DNA of 64,000 bases from Ottowia beijingensis. Its GTDB lineage: Bacteria; Pseudomonadota; Gammaproteobacteria; Burkholderiales; Burkholderiaceae_C. Position 1 is the first letter of the stretch. Each line of letters starts with the position of its first letter. Location of the stretch: NCBI RefSeq assembly GCF_013423955.1, contig NZ_JACCKX010000001.1, forward strand, positions 434,001-498,000. Direction: 5' to 3'. The translations under genes were made by a program, and so were the position numbers. The notes under the pieces were generated by a model, which worked only from the letters and a program-made list of their open reading frames with translations, was not told where the DNA came from and did not search any database. This document shows positions 35,813 through 46,962 of this stretch, one piece after another.

Positions 35813-38800
35813 CTACTTGCGCATCAGCACCTTGAGCGCGTTCTGCAGGCGGCGCGCGGTGGCGTCGTCGTGGGCGGTGGCCAGCACCTTGCCGGCGTCC
35901 TGCGCCCAGGTTTCGGCGGGGGCGGGGTCGTTGCGGCGCGTGAGCAGTTGCAGTTGCAGCGCACGGCGGGCGTCGAGGTGCTCGGCGGGGGTGGGCACTT
36001 CGGCGGCCATTTCCAGGCGCAGCAGGGGCTCGGCGGCGCTGCCTTGCGGGGCGGACTGCAGGGCCTGAGCCCAGGCGCTGCGGGTGCCGCCAGTGACGCC
36101 GCGGCCCAGCTCCTGCGCGCTGGGCAACTGATCCGGCTGGCGCTGCTGCCAGGCACTGAGCAGTTGGGTGACGGTTTCGCCGTGCGCCTGCGCGGCCAGT
36201 TTCTTGAGCTGGGCCTGCGCGGCTTCGACGGCGTCGCGCTGGGCGCGGAAGGCGGCGTCGCCCAGGCGCGGGCCGCGGTCTTCGCGCGGCGGGCGGCCTT
36301 CGAAGCGGCCACCGCCGTCGCGGCGGTCACCGCGATCACCGAAGCGGCCGCCACGGTCGCCACCGGGGCCACCGCGGGCGTCGCGGCCACCGGGGCGGCC
36401 ATCGCGGCGGTCGCCGAACTTGCCGCCACGGCCGGCGGGCGCGGCCTCGGCACGCCTGGCGCCAGGGCGGTCGTCGCCGCGCATGGCGATGAGGGGCTTG
36501 GCGGGCTTGGGCGCGGGGGCCGGTGCGGCGGCTTCGGGTGCGGCGCCCTCGCCTTCGGCCGGCGGCGCATCGGCAGCCGCTTCCGCAGGCGCAGGCGCTT
36601 CACTTTCAGAAGCTGCCGGCGCCCCATCGGCGGGCGCTGCAGCCACTTTTTCTTCAGAAGCGGCTGCAGGGGCTGCAGCCAGCTGGCCGCGCGTGGCGGC
36701 TTCGAGCTGGGCCATGGCGGCACGAATCTTCTGCGCATCGCCGCTGGCGTTGGCGGCTTCCAGCGCCTTGGCGGCCTCAAGCACGGCGCGGTCGTGCGCG
36801 CTCATGGCGGCCTGCTGGCGCTCGCGCTCGGCGCCCTTGCGGTTGAAGGCCTCGTCGATGGGCTTGCGGAAGGCGTCCCACAGGCGCTGCTCGTGCTTGC
36901 GGTCCAGCGGCACGGCCTGCGCCTCGGCCTGCCAGCGCTGCTGCAGGGCCTTGACGGCGTCGATGCGCAGTTGCGGCGCGGCGCCCAGCTGCTCGGCCTC
37001 GGCGATCAGGGCCTGGCGGCGCGCGGTGCTTTGCTTTGCGCGGCTTCCAGCGGCTGCGCGGCGGCATGGATGGCGGCCTTCCACTGCGGCTGCAGTTCGG
37101 CGAACTGCTTTTCAGACAGGTGGCCGGCGTTGCGCCAGCGGTCGCTGAACTGGTGGATCTGGCGGTTGAAGGCTTTCCAGTCGGCGCCCTCGCCGGCGCT
37201 GGCATGGGCTTCGCCCCAGGCCTTGACCTCTTCGATCAGCGCGCTGCGCTGGGCCTTGTGCTCGGCGGCTTCGGCGCGCACCTTGGTGAGCCACTCGTCC
37301 ACGAACTTGTGGGCGGCGTTGCAGGCGCGGTCGAAGCGCTTCCACAGCGCGTGGTTGGGCGCGCCGCCCTGGTCGGCGGTTTTCCACTCGTCGCGCAGCT
37401 TGCGGATGGCGTCCTGCAGCTTGCGGCCGCCCATGGCGGGCACCAGCTCGTAGCCTTCTTCCAGCGCGGCGGTTTCAGTGCCTTTTGGCCTTCAGCGCCC
37501 GCCTGGTCTGCGCTGGCAGCTTCGGTTTCAGGAGCAGCCGGTGCTTCGGCGGCATCGACGGCCGCAGTCTCTGCGGGCTGGGACGGCTCGACCGCGGCCT
37601 CGGTACCGGCGGGCGCAGCGTCGGTCGATGGGGCATCGTTCTGGCCCTCAACGCCGGCCGGCTCTGCGCGGGCAGCTTCGGTTTCAGGAGCAACGGGCGC
37701 AACTTCAACCGCCTCGGCAGGTTCCGCCGCTTCGGCCTGGCGCGGCGCCGCGGCGCCCTTGATCTTGCGCTTGACCAGCAGCGCCTCGGCCTTGGCGACG
37801 AGTTGCTCGCGCAGCTTGTCGGCGCTCCAGCGCTGCCAGCCTTCCAGCTCGCCGGCGCTGACCAGCGCGGCGTGCACGCGCGCCTCCAGCGCGTCGTCGA
37901 TCAGGCGGCCGTGGGTCTTGAGCGAGGCGCGCAGCGCGTTGGTGGCGCTGTGCATGTTCTTGGTGTGGCCGGCGGTGACGGCCTGCTCCAGCAGCATCAC
38001 GCCGGCTTCGACGGCCTTCTGCGCGGCGGCGCGCTGCTCGGGGTCGACCTTGGGCTTGGCCGGCTTGTCGGCCGCCGGGGCGGCGGCGGGGGCTTCGCCA
38101 CGGGCGGCGCGGATCTCGTCGGCCCACACGGGCACGGGCGGCAGCGGCGCGGCAGCGTCGGCGGCGGCGGCCACGGTTTGCGCCAGCGCGGCGCCGAAGG
38201 CGTCCCACACGGCCGTGAGCTGGCTTTGCGCGGCTTCGAGCTGCGGCGGGTAGCGCACGTCCACGCTCAGCCACTGCGGGTCGGCCAGCAGCAGGCGGGC
38301 CTGGGCGCGCCATTGCTCGACATCGGCCTGCAGGCCCGGCTGCTGCGCCTGCGCGTCCTGCCAGGGCTTGGTGGACAGCAGCTCGATGCGCTGCGCCAGC
38401 AGGGCGGCGGCCTCGCGCTGCACCATCACGCGCTGCTGCACGTCTTCCACCTTCTTGATGCGGTCGACCAGCTCGGCGCGCAGGCTGGACAGCGGCTCGC
38501 GCGACAGCGGCGCGCCGGCCTTGGCAGCGTCGCGCTGCCAAGCCAGGGCGTCGGCGATGTTCAGACGCGCGGCCTGCAGCAGCGCCAGCGCCTTGCTCTC
38601 CCATTCGGCGGCCACGGCCTCCTGGCCCTTGGCGCGGCGCAGTTCGTCGAGCTTTTCGCGCAGCGCCTGGCGGCGCCCTTGTCCTGGACGAGAGTTCCTT
38701 GAACACCTCCTGCATCTGCTCGGGCGCCGGCTCGGTGGCCAGCCACTCGCGCACGCGCTGGGCGCGCTCGCCCGAGGTGGCGGCCGAGAACACGCCGCCC

Positions 38801-38895
38801 GTGAGGGCATCGAGCGGGTGCGCCTCAGGCGCCTTGGGGGCGGCGGCCTCGGGCTCGGGCTGCTGGTCTTTGTTGTCGCGGGAGAAAGGGAACAT
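35813..38895 (-). CDS. DUF349 domain protein with RGG-like tract
   Basis: About 1,030 residues, soluble. Helical DUF349 repeats (pieces such as LREKLDELRRAKGQEAV, IRKLRDEWKTADQGGAPNHA, KAFNRQIHQFSDRWRNAG, ALQQRWQAEAQAVPLDRKHE) alternate with Ala/Pro/Glu linkers. Near residues 805-860 is an Arg/Gly-rich tract, GGRFGDRGDRRDGGGRFEGR, as seen in RNA-binding or condensate-forming proteins. The C-terminal 140 residues are helical. Frameshifts near 38,685 (two close losses), 37,475 and 37,040. Linker DNA at 36,598-36,660 resembles the GATAGC repeat. Some DUF349 proteins associate with ribosomes or RNA; the role here is open. Confidence 0.75.
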
Positions 38896-39013
38896 GCTGT
38901 GGATTGGAAAACGTCGGTGCAGGCACCATGCCCGCGGGAACTGTGTATTTTCGCCTCTAAATGGGCGCGGGGCTGGCGGCGCGCGCCCTGAGCGGCTTTC
39001 GGGTGCGGCGCGC

Positions 39014-42000
39014 TCAGCGCGTGGCCAGGGTCAGCTCGGCCCGCGGCGACCAGGCCTTGGCCGCGCCCGCCGCATCGCTGGCGGCACTGGCCGGGGCGCT
39101 GGCCGCCGTGGCAGCGGTCGTGGCACCGGCGCGCGGCGCACCCAGAAACAGGCGCTCGGCCGGCAGTTGCTTGCTGGCCAGATAGTCCTTCACGGCCGCG
39201 CCGCGCTGCCGCCAGCTGGCGCATGGCGTCTTCGCTGACCTCGATGTGCGACAGCAGCAGCGCCTCCATCTCGGGCACCGGCACGTCCTTGAGCAGGCCG
39301 ATGGCATTGCGCGGCTTGCCGGGCAGATCGGCACGGCGGTAGAGCTGGCGCAGCAGCACGGGGTATTCGGCATCGGTCACCGCGGCTGCGGCGGATTGAG
39401 TGCCAAACTGGCCCGCAGCGCCCGCCCCATCTGCGCCAGAAGCTTCCTTATTGATAGCATTTTCAGCCGGCGACGCGGCGCTGGCCGGCGCGGCGGGCGT
39501 GGGTGCACCGGCCCGCTTTTCCGCCGCCACCATGGCCTTCAGGCGTTCGCGCCGGTAGCCTTCGCGCTCCTGCGCCAGGCTGGCGGTGCCCACCACCGTG
39601 AGCTTGAGCTGCGGCCGGTCGGTCAGCGCCTTGGCGATCTGGTCGAGTTGCTCGCGCGCCTTGGGCTGCAGTTGCGCGCTGCCGGGGGCGAAGGCCACGT
39701 TGGCCATGTCCTCGCCGCCCGCGCCGCCCAGCGCGCGCGCCAGCAGCGTGAACGGTGCGGTGATGGCGCGGCCGATCAGGTTGACCACGGCCTTGAAGAT
39801 GATCGGGCCGATGGAGAACTGCGGATCGTTCAGCGAGCCGCTGATGGGCAGGTCGAGGTCGATCACGCCCTTGCTGTCGGCCAGCAGCGCGGTGGCCAGC
39901 TTCACGGGCAGGCTGGCGGGCGCGCCCTGCACCGGCTCGCCGAAGGTGAGCTGGTTGAGCACCAGCTTGTTGCTGGCCGTGAGGCGGCCATCCGGCTCGA
40001 CCTTGTAAGCCACGTCCATGCTGAGCTTGCCGCGCTCGATGCCGTGGCCGGCGTACTTGACCGAATAGGGCGACAGCGGCGGCAGCTCCAGGTCGGTCAC
40101 CTGGCCGTGGATGTCCAGCGCCAGCGGCTTGGCCAGGGGTTGAGCTTGCCCGTCACCTGCAGTGCGGCGCTGCCCTCGGCGCGGCCGGTGAGGTTCAGGT
40201 CGGCCATCTGCGGCGCGCCCGCCGGGGCGACGGAGCTGAAGGCGCTCAAGGCCCCGTTCAGCTCGGTCAGGTCGGCCGAATAGTTGGGGCGGATGAAGCG
40301 GTCGGAGAACAGCACGCGGCCGCTGGCCATGCGGATGGGGCCGAAGCGAATGACCGGCGCCATCGGGTCGACCTGCTGCACCGATGGGGCTGCAGCGGCC
40401 GCCGGTGGCGCGCCGGCAGCTACTGAATCGGTAGCTTCGCCACTGTTCTCGCCGGCCGCGGGCATGCCGGATGGCGCGGGCCGCACAGCCACGGACGTGG
40501 CCGGTGCGGCGATGTCGGCAGCGCCGTCCTTCGACTTCACCACGTCCTGCAGATTGATGCGGCCGTTGGGGTGGATGATGAGGCGCGCGTAGAAATCCGA
40601 CAGCAGCGTGTCCTTGACCTCCACCTGCGGCGGCTTGCCGGGCTCCAGCTGCACGTCCAGCCCGGCCAGCCTGAGCTGCTTCCAGCTCAGCAGCTCCTCG
40701 CCCAGGCCGCCGCCGCGCCACGGCGGTCGATGGCGCCAGCGCGGCCTGCGAGGTGCCGGCCTTCGCTGCCGGCGGCGCCTTGGCGGCATCGGCCGGCACC
40801 TGCGCATCCGGCGCGGCCGCCGTGCCCGGCCGGCTGTGGGTGCGCAGCTCTTCCACACTGGCATCGCCGCTCACACGCAGGCGCGGCCCCTGCGTGAGGT
40901 GCGCGAAGTTCACGTTGCCCTTGAAGCTGGTGTCGGCGCGCAGGATGTCGACGTTCAGCGCATCGCCGAAGTACGGCTCGAAGCTGTGCAGCGGCAGGCG
41001 CTGCGCATCGACCGCGCCCTGCGCCGTCAGCGGCGTCAGGCCCACTTGGCCGCGCCACGACAGGCGGCCCGGCTCGGCCCGGCCGCCGCCCGGCCCGCCG
41101 GCCAGGCGGGCGCTCAGGTTGACGGGGATGGGCGACTTGCCGTTCAGGTCGACTTGCTTGGCGTCGATCTGCAACTGCGTCAGCTCGGCCTCCACCGTGC
41201 CGGGCACGGCGGCATCGCGCCAGCCCACGGTGCCGCCGGCCAGCGCCAGTTCGTTCACCAGCACTTTCCACGGGAAGTCGGTGGCCGGGCCGCCGCGCGG
41301 TTTCGGCTTGGCCGGCTCAGCCGGCTGGGCGCCAGCGGGCTGGCGCAGCCAGGCTTGGTACATCAGGGCCTGGTCCGCGCCGCGCTCCACCGTCACGCGC
41401 GGCGCCTGCACGCCCAGCTTGCCCACGGTGACGGCGCGCGTGCGCAGATCGACCAGCACCTGGCTCAGGTCGACCTGGGCGATGCTGGCCAGCGGGCCGC
41501 TTCGGTCAACGCCCCGCGCGGCGCCGATCGCTTGGCTTGGGCGGGTGCCGCGCTGGCGGCGGGGGTCGGGGCTTCGGCCAGCATCAGCTGGCGCAGCGTC
41601 AGCTGCTCGGCGGCGATCTTCAGCTCGGGCGGCAGGTCGCGCGCCTGCGGCGGCGCCCATTGCAGGCCCACGTGGGCGTCCAGCTCGCCCGTCAGGCGCG
41701 GCACCAGGTGCGGCGCCAGGTAAGGCGCGGCCAGCCCCAGCGGCAGGTGGGCGATGCGGGCGTTGACCTCGGCACCGCGCTCGGCCGCCGTGCCCTGGAA
41801 TTCGATGGAGGGCACGGAACCGCGCGCGGCCGAACCGCTGAAAGTGAGCGGCTGCGCGAACGGCAGGCCGATGGTGGTGGCCGCCAGCTCGAATTCGTTC
41901 AGGCGCACCGCGGCGGCCGGCACACCGTCGGCGGCCGTGGTGTCGTCGGTGAAGTCCAGCGTGCCGCCGTGTACGGCCAGCTTGTCGATGGCCACCTGCC

Positions 42001-43228
42001 ACGCAGGCGCCGCGGCGGCGGCTGCACCGGCACCGGCACCGCTGGCGCGCGATGCGGGCGGCTGCGACGATTCAGAGTCAAATCGGGCTTCAGCGCTTGC
42101 TGCACCTGCGCCGACAGCTCCTGATTCAGGAGCATTGGCGCCGCCCGGCGTGACCAGCAGGTTGAACTGTCCGTCCGCCTGGCGCCGCAGCGCCAGGTGC
42201 GGGCCGTTCAGCTCGACCGCCGCCAGGTGCACCTTGCGTTCCAGCGGGCGCACTTCACCCAGCTGCACTTTCAGCGCATCGAAGGCCAGCGCATCGGCGC
42301 CCTGCCCGTCCACCGATTTCAGGCCGCTCACCGTCAGCGTGCCGCCCACGCGCAGCGACGGCTGGGGCGTCTGCTCGAAGCCCAGGCGCAGGTCCGCGTC
42401 CACCGTGGCGGCCTGCAGCTTGATGGGCAGGCCGGGCGGGATGTAGCCCAGGTAGGGCTGCAGATCGAGCCCGCTCAGGCGGAAGGCGGCGTCGGCGTGG
42501 CGCGAGGCGTCGAACGGCAGCGCCTCGGCGCGCGAGTCGAAGGCGCTGCCGTTGGCCACGAAGGCCAGTTGCGGCTGCACCTTGATCTGGCGCTGCGACG
42601 GCAGGTTGCTGATGAAAGGCAGCGCCAGGCGCAGGTCGCGCACCTCGTGCTGGGGCCCGACCGCGCGGTCGTCGAAATCGATGCGCCCGCCGCTCAGGTC
42701 GATGTTGTAGAGCGCGAAGCGCGCCGGCTCGCCCGGCTCGGCGGGCTGGGGGCGCGCGGCCAGCCGGGCCAGGATGTCGTCGATGTCGTAGCGGCCGTCG
42801 CCCAGGTGCGTCAGGCGCACGGCGGGCGCCTCGATCTGGAGGGCGTCGATCACCGGCGCCAGGCGGAAGATGGATTGCAGCTCGGCATCGGCATACACGC
42901 GCTTGACGCTGAACTGGTCGGGCGCGCCATCGGCACCGGCCACCGCCACGTCGTTCAGCGTCAGCTCCAGCGTCCAGGGCTTGAAATCGACGGCTCCGAT
43001 GCGCACCGCGCGCCCAAGCTGCGCGCTGGCGATCTTCTCGCCCTGCCACTTCAGCAGCGGCGGCAGCCCCAGCCAGCCCAGCGCCCAGAGCCCGAGCAGG
43101 CCCGCGCCGGCGTACAGACCGCGCCGCACCCAGCGGTTGGCAGGCAGCCGGCGCCTGGGCCGAGGTGGCGGCACGGCGGGGTCGGATTCGGAAATGGCTG
43201 GACTGGAAGACTGCGGCTGGCCGGACAT
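39014..43228 (-). CDS. Giant AsmA/DUF748 family envelope protein
   Basis: About 1,400 residues. A cytoplasmic Pro/Arg-rich start (PPPRPRRRLPANRWVRRG) leads to one N-terminal membrane anchor (LYAGAGLLGLWALGWLGLPP), then a long periplasmic beta-rich chain with repeated AsmA/DUF748 motifs (RIGAVDFKPWTLELTLNDVA, FALYNIDLSGGRIDFDDRAV, PYSVKYAGHGIERGKLSMDV). The end resembles an OmpA-like piece (FAPGSAQLQPKAREQLDQIA). AsmA-family proteins are thought to form grooves carrying phospholipid between membranes. Four frameshifts (near 41,505, 40,715, 40,140 and 39,205). Several Ala/Pro linkers (near 42,070, 40,420 and 39,450) have DNA like the GATAGC repeat. It lies 119 bases before the DUF349 gene. Confidence 0.82.
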
Positions 43229-43329
43229 GACGGACGGGATTGTCGCTTCTGCCCATCAACGCGGCCGCCGCGGCGGCGACGACAAGGCAACGAATCGCAA
43301 GCGACACCCGCTGCTGCAGCCAGAAACGA

Positions 43330-43376
43330 GAAAGCCCGGCGTTTCGGCCTGCAGCCTGCCCGCCGGGCTTTCAGGC
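43330..43376. terminator. Strong hairpin, probable terminator
   Basis: GAAAGCCCGGC...GCCGGGCTTTC, an 11-base-pair stem with a 25-base loop, A-rich before and T-containing after. Found upstream of the AsmA-type gene in the long gap; I see no gene that it clearly ends, so a small unannotated transcript may finish here. Confidence 0.55.
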
Positions 43377-43749
43377 AGCGTGACAAAAGCGTCGTGGTCT
43401 GCCTGGGTCCGCATCGGAAAGCTTGCTGTTTCCGGCTGCGGCGAAGGCAAAGGATTGCCTTCAAGGTGGGGCTGATGGGTTTCCATGTCGCTGTATCGAC
43501 TACAGCGGACCGGCTCCTGTCAGCCAATGCCCGAGTACCTCGGACGCCTTCACTGTAGGCCAGCATGGCACCGTGAACCAGTGATGAATTTCAATCCGCC
43601 GTCTCCCATCATTGCCGCGCTCAATCAGCGCGGCAGTGCGGGTCGGTGTCACTGTCAGCGCCCTGCGTCCGCGCTCCGAAGGCGGGAGCAGCAACGCTTT
43701 GCAAGCGGTTTCTTATACGGAAAATAGAATCTAACCTCCATTTTTAGTA

Positions 43750-43779
43750 TTGACCCGGCATTTAGGCAACTCCTAGAAT
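43750..43779 (+). promoter_or_regulatory. Sigma-70-like promoter
   Basis: TTGACC, an 18-base spacer, then TAGAAT. It lies in the most AT-rich part of the gap and points toward the lytic transglycosylase gene 236 bases downstream. Confidence 0.5.
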
Positions 43780-44014
43780 CGCCTGTTCCCGACAAAATTA
43801 GTGGGAAACCCTGAGAGAGATTCGTTGCCGACCCCGGCAAACCGCACTGCCACGACAGACAACACAGGAGACAGGCGCCAGCTGTCACAGGCGCCCGCAG
43901 CGCGGCGATGAACCCAGGATGCAGGATCACGGTCGCCAGGCCGCAGGCATCGCCCCCAAGGGCAGATGGACCTGAGATGGCCAGCACCGCCCTTGCGTCC
44001 CGACAAGGAGAGCT

Positions 44015-44839
44015 ATGACATTGTCAGCATCTGTGGCCGCCGTGGGGCGCGGCTTCAAGACCTTCGCCGGTGACGTGGCCGAAGGATTTTTCGAGATCAC
44101 GCACAACGGCCTGGCCCTGGTGGGCATCGTGGTGGTGGTGCTGGCGGCCCTGCTCGGCGCACGGCCTGATCTGCGCCATCAGGGCGAGCAGCAGCTGACC
44201 GAATGGCTGACGGCGCGCAAGATCGCCGCCATGGGCATCACCCCGAACTGGGCGCCATCGAGCGCGCCACCGCCGCCAACCCCGCGACCTGCCGCGCGAG
44301 CAGGCCAACGTGGCCCTGTGGATCAGCAAGAAGTACCGCGTGGCGCCCGGCCCGTGGCCGCGCTGGTGGCCGAGGCCTACGAGGTCGGCCGCGACACCAA
44401 GCTCGACCCGACGCTGATCCTGGCCGTGATGGCCATCGAATCCAGCTTCAACCCGTTCGCGCAGAGCCCGGTGGGCGCGCAGGGGCTGATGCAGGTGATG
44501 ACGCAGATCCACTCCGACAAATACCAGCACTTCGGCGGCCTGTACGCGGCCTTCGACCCCAAGAGCAACCTGCGCGTGGGCGTGAAGATCCTGCAGGAAT
44601 ACATCGGCCGCACCGGTTCGGTCGAAGGCGGCCTGAAGTGGTACGTGGGCGCCGCCAACCTGCCGTCGGACGGCGGCTACGCCAGCAAGGTGCTGGCCGA
44701 ACACGCGCGCCTGTCGCAGGTCGCCAAGGGCAAGGCGATTCCGCTGAACGACAACACCCCCGCCCTGCGCGCGGCCACCACGCCGGAACCCGCCGCGCCC
44801 GCCAGCCCGGCGCCGATCAAGGTCGCCGCTCTGTCCTGA
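44015..44839 (+). CDS. Lytic transglycosylase with SLT domain
   Basis: About 276 residues. One N-terminal membrane segment ([16 protein letters not shown]) anchors it; the C-terminal SLT domain cleaves peptidoglycan glycan strands. The catalytic Glu is in [20 protein letters not shown] followed by GLMQVM, and later the typical [13 protein letters not shown] and [10 protein letters not shown]. Three single-base losses (near 44,251, 44,283 and 44,362) disturb residues 80-117 but cancel, so both ends share one frame. Repaired, the middle reads [20 protein letters not shown]. Ribosome site AAGGAG at 44,005. Confidence 0.88.
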   Translation: MTLSASVAAVGRGFKTFAGDVAEGFFEITHNGLALVGIVVVVLAALLGARPDLRHQGEQQLTEWLTARKIAAMGITPNWAPSSAPPPPTPRPAARAGQRGPVDQQEVPRGARPVAALVAEAYEVGRDTKLDPTLILAVMAIESSFNPFAQSPVGAQGLMQVMTQIHSDKYQHFGGLYAAFDPKSNLRVGVKILQEYIGRTGSVEGGLKWYVGAANLPSDGGYASKVLAEHARLSQVAKGKAIPLNDNTPALRAATTPEPAAPASPAPIKVAALS

Positions 44840-44954
44840 CGCGGCTTGGCGCGTCCTGCTCCAGGCGCGCCCGCTTTCCATCCCATCCCCAGCGGCGCCG
44901 CATGGGCGTCGGCTAAACTCCCTGCCGTGCGCGACTGGCGATAGGTGCCGTGCT

Positions 44955-45075
44955 TTCAGAGGCGGTGCTGACGTGGACATGCGGCGGACTGCCGCCCACC
45001 ACCACGGGGAAGCGCACCGCCCTTGCGCGTGTGGCGCTCGCGGCGTGTTCCGCCGTTCGCCTGGGCAGCCCTTGC
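44955..45075 (+). promoter_or_regulatory. ZTP (pfl motif) riboswitch upstream of glyA
   Basis: P1 stem GGCGGTGC (44,961-44,968) pairs with GCACCGCC (45,014-45,021). Between them TGACGTGGACAT, an inner hairpin GCGGCGG-ACT-GCCGC and CCACCACCACGGGGAAGC match the conserved first half of the pfl motif. After a variable linker (TTGCGCGTGTGGCGCTCGCG) comes CGCCTGGGCA at 45,058-45,067, the conserved 3' element that forms the pseudoknot. The class senses ZTP/ZMP, which builds up when 10-formyl-tetrahydrofolate is short, and commonly controls glyA, as placed here. Confidence 0.88.
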
Positions 45076-45108
45076 ACCGCCGAGGGAGGACCTTTTCGAA
45101 GGACTGCC

Positions 45109-46355
45109 GTGTTCAACCGTTCCACGCACACCATCGCCAACACCGACGCCGACGTCTGGGCCGCCATCCAGGCCGAGCACCAGCGCCAGGAAGACCACAT
45201 CGAGCTGATCGCCAGCGAGAACTACGCCTCGCCCGCCGTGCTGGCCGCCGCCGGCACGCAGCTGACCAACAAGTACGCCGAGGGCTACCCCGCCCGCCGC
45301 TATTACGGCGGCTGCGAGCACGTCGACGTGGTCGAGCAGCTGGCCATCGACCGCGTGAAGGAGTTGTTCGGCGCCGAGGCCGCCAACGTGCAGCCGCACT
45401 GCGGCGCCAGCGCCAACATCGCGGCCTTCATGGCCTTCCTGAAGCCCGGCGACACCATCATGGGCATGAGCTGGCCGAAGGCGGCCACCTGACGCACGGC
45501 ATGCCGCTGAACATGTCGGGCAAGTGGTTCAACGTGGTCAGCTACGGGCTGAACGCGCAGGAAGCCATCGACTACGAGGCGATGGAGCAGAAAGCGCACG
45601 AAACCAGGCCCAAGCTCATCATCGCCGGCGCCTCGGCCTATTCACTCGAGATCGACTTCGCCCGCTTTGCCAAGGTGGCCAAGGACGTGGGCGCCATCTT
45701 CATGGTCGACATGGCGCACTACGCGGGCCTGATCGCCGGCGGCGTCTACCCCAACCCCGTGCCGCACGCCGACGTGGTGACCAGCACCACGCACAAGAGC
45801 CTGCGTGGCCCGCGCGCCGGCTTCATCCTGATGAAGGCCGAGCACGAGAAGGCCATCAACAGCGCTGTGTTCCCCGGCCTGCAGGGCGGCCCGCTGATGC
45901 ACATCATCGCGGCCAAGGCCATCGCCTTCAAGGAGGCACTGCAGCCTGAGTTCAAGCAGTACGCGCAGCAGGTGAAGCAGAACGCCCAGGTGGTGGCCGA
46001 GACGCTGACCGAGCGCGGCCTGCGCATCGTCAGCGGCGGCACGCAAAGCCACGTGATGCTGGTCGACCTGCGGCCCAAGGGCATCACCGGCAAGGATGCC
46101 GAGGCTGTGCTGGGCAGCGCGCACATGACGATCAACAAGAACGCCATCCCCAACGACCCCGAGAAGCCCATGGTGACCAGCGGCGTGCGCATCGGCACCC
46201 CGGCCATGACCACGCGCGGCTTCAAGGAAGCCGAAGCCCGCGCCACCGCCCACCTGGTGGCCGACGTGCTGGACAACCCGCGTGACGAGGCCAACTTGGC
46301 CGCGGTGCGTGAGAAGGTGGCCAAGCTGACCAAGGCCTTCCCTGTCTACGGCTGA
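45109..46355 (+). CDS. glyA: Serine hydroxymethyltransferase
   Basis: Converts serine and tetrahydrofolate to glycine and methylene-tetrahydrofolate; the main one-carbon source. About 415 residues. Family motifs: [35 protein letters not shown], the PLP lysine in [14 protein letters not shown], and [15 protein letters not shown]. One frameshift near 45,472: AGCCTGG reads AGCTGG; restored it gives [13 protein letters not shown]. As this gene is normally essential or nearly so, the break is strong evidence for a sequence error. The start is GTG at 45,109 ([10 protein letters not shown]), with GAAGG upstream. Controlled by the ZTP riboswitch before it. Confidence 0.95.
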
Positions 46356-46495
46356 GTCGTCTGGCCGCTAGAGCGTGCCGGTGCGGCTGAGGCGCCCTTG
46401 GACGGGCGCCCGCCGTAGCAGACTGCCCCGCTCCTGTAATAAGAGCTGCTCGCGCTTATTTGACGGTGCCTGAGACCCGATAAGACCCTGAATCG

Positions 46496-46945
46496 ATGCG
46501 CTGCCCTTTCTGCGCCCATACCGAGACCCAGGTGGTCGACACCCGCACGTCGGACGATGGCGACTTCGTGCGCCGGCGGCGCCAGTGCGGGCATTGCGCC
46601 AAGCGCTTCACCACCTACGAGCGGCCCGACGTCAGTTTTCCCAGCATCGTCAAGAAGGATGGCCGGCGCGTGCCTTATGCGCGGGCCAAGCTGCAAGGCT
46701 CGCTCGATCTGGCGCTGCGCAAGCGCCCCGTGAGCACCGAGCAGATCGACGCCGCCATCGAGCGCATCGAGGAAAAGCTGCTGGGCAGCGCCGCGCGAGA
46801 GGTCGCCTCCAGCCGCATCGGCGAACTGGTGATGCGCGAGCTGAAGAAGCTCGACAAGGTGGCCTACGTGCGCTTTGCCAGCGTCTACCGCAGCTTCGAG
46901 GACATCGACGAGTTCCGCGCGCTGGTGGATGAAGTGCGGCGCTGA
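46496..46945 (+). CDS. nrdR: Transcriptional repressor NrdR
   Basis: Represses ribonucleotide reductase genes in response to dATP/ATP. 149 residues, intact. Zinc ribbon CPFC...CGHC at residues 3-34, followed by an ATP-cone from about residue 49 ([20 protein letters not shown]) and the C-terminal [20 protein letters not shown]. It follows glyA in the common Proteobacterial order glyA-nrdR, 140 bases downstream. That gap holds a GGCGCCC-TTGGAC-GGGCGCC hairpin without a T-run. Confidence 0.95.
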   Translation: MRCPFCAHTETQVVDTRTSDDGDFVRRRRQCGHCAKRFTTYERPDVSFPSIVKKDGRRVPYARAKLQGSLDLALRKRPVSTEQIDAAIERIEEKLLGSAAREVASSRIGELVMRELKKLDKVAYVRFASVYRSFEDIDEFRALVDEVRR

Positions 46946-46962
46946 TCGCCGCTGGGCAAGAC

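Larger units (their letters stand above)
43229..44014. other. 786-base gap with hairpin, promoter and long leader
   Basis: Contains the hairpin at 43,330, a sigma-70-like promoter at 43,750 and a leader of about 230 bases before the lytic transglycosylase. Open frames here are short and unconvincing. The leader has several GC stems (GGCGCCAGCTGTCACAGGCG-CC, and GGCGA...TCGCC around 43,903-43,939). It fits none of the riboswitch classes I know. Confidence 0.45.

Noticed and set aside
37236..42002. A single minus-strand open frame of 1,588 codons that appears to fuse the AsmA-type and DUF349 proteins
   Set aside because: It reads through the end of one gene and into the next only because of frameshifts; the AsmA-type stop at 39,014 and the DUF349 start at 38,895 are clear in the correct frames.
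43780..43960. Possible cobalamin, cyclic-di-GMP or cyclic-di-AMP riboswitch in the transglycosylase leader
   Set aside because: Isolated pieces such as GGCAAACC occur, but the required conserved blocks are not in the right order for any of these classes.
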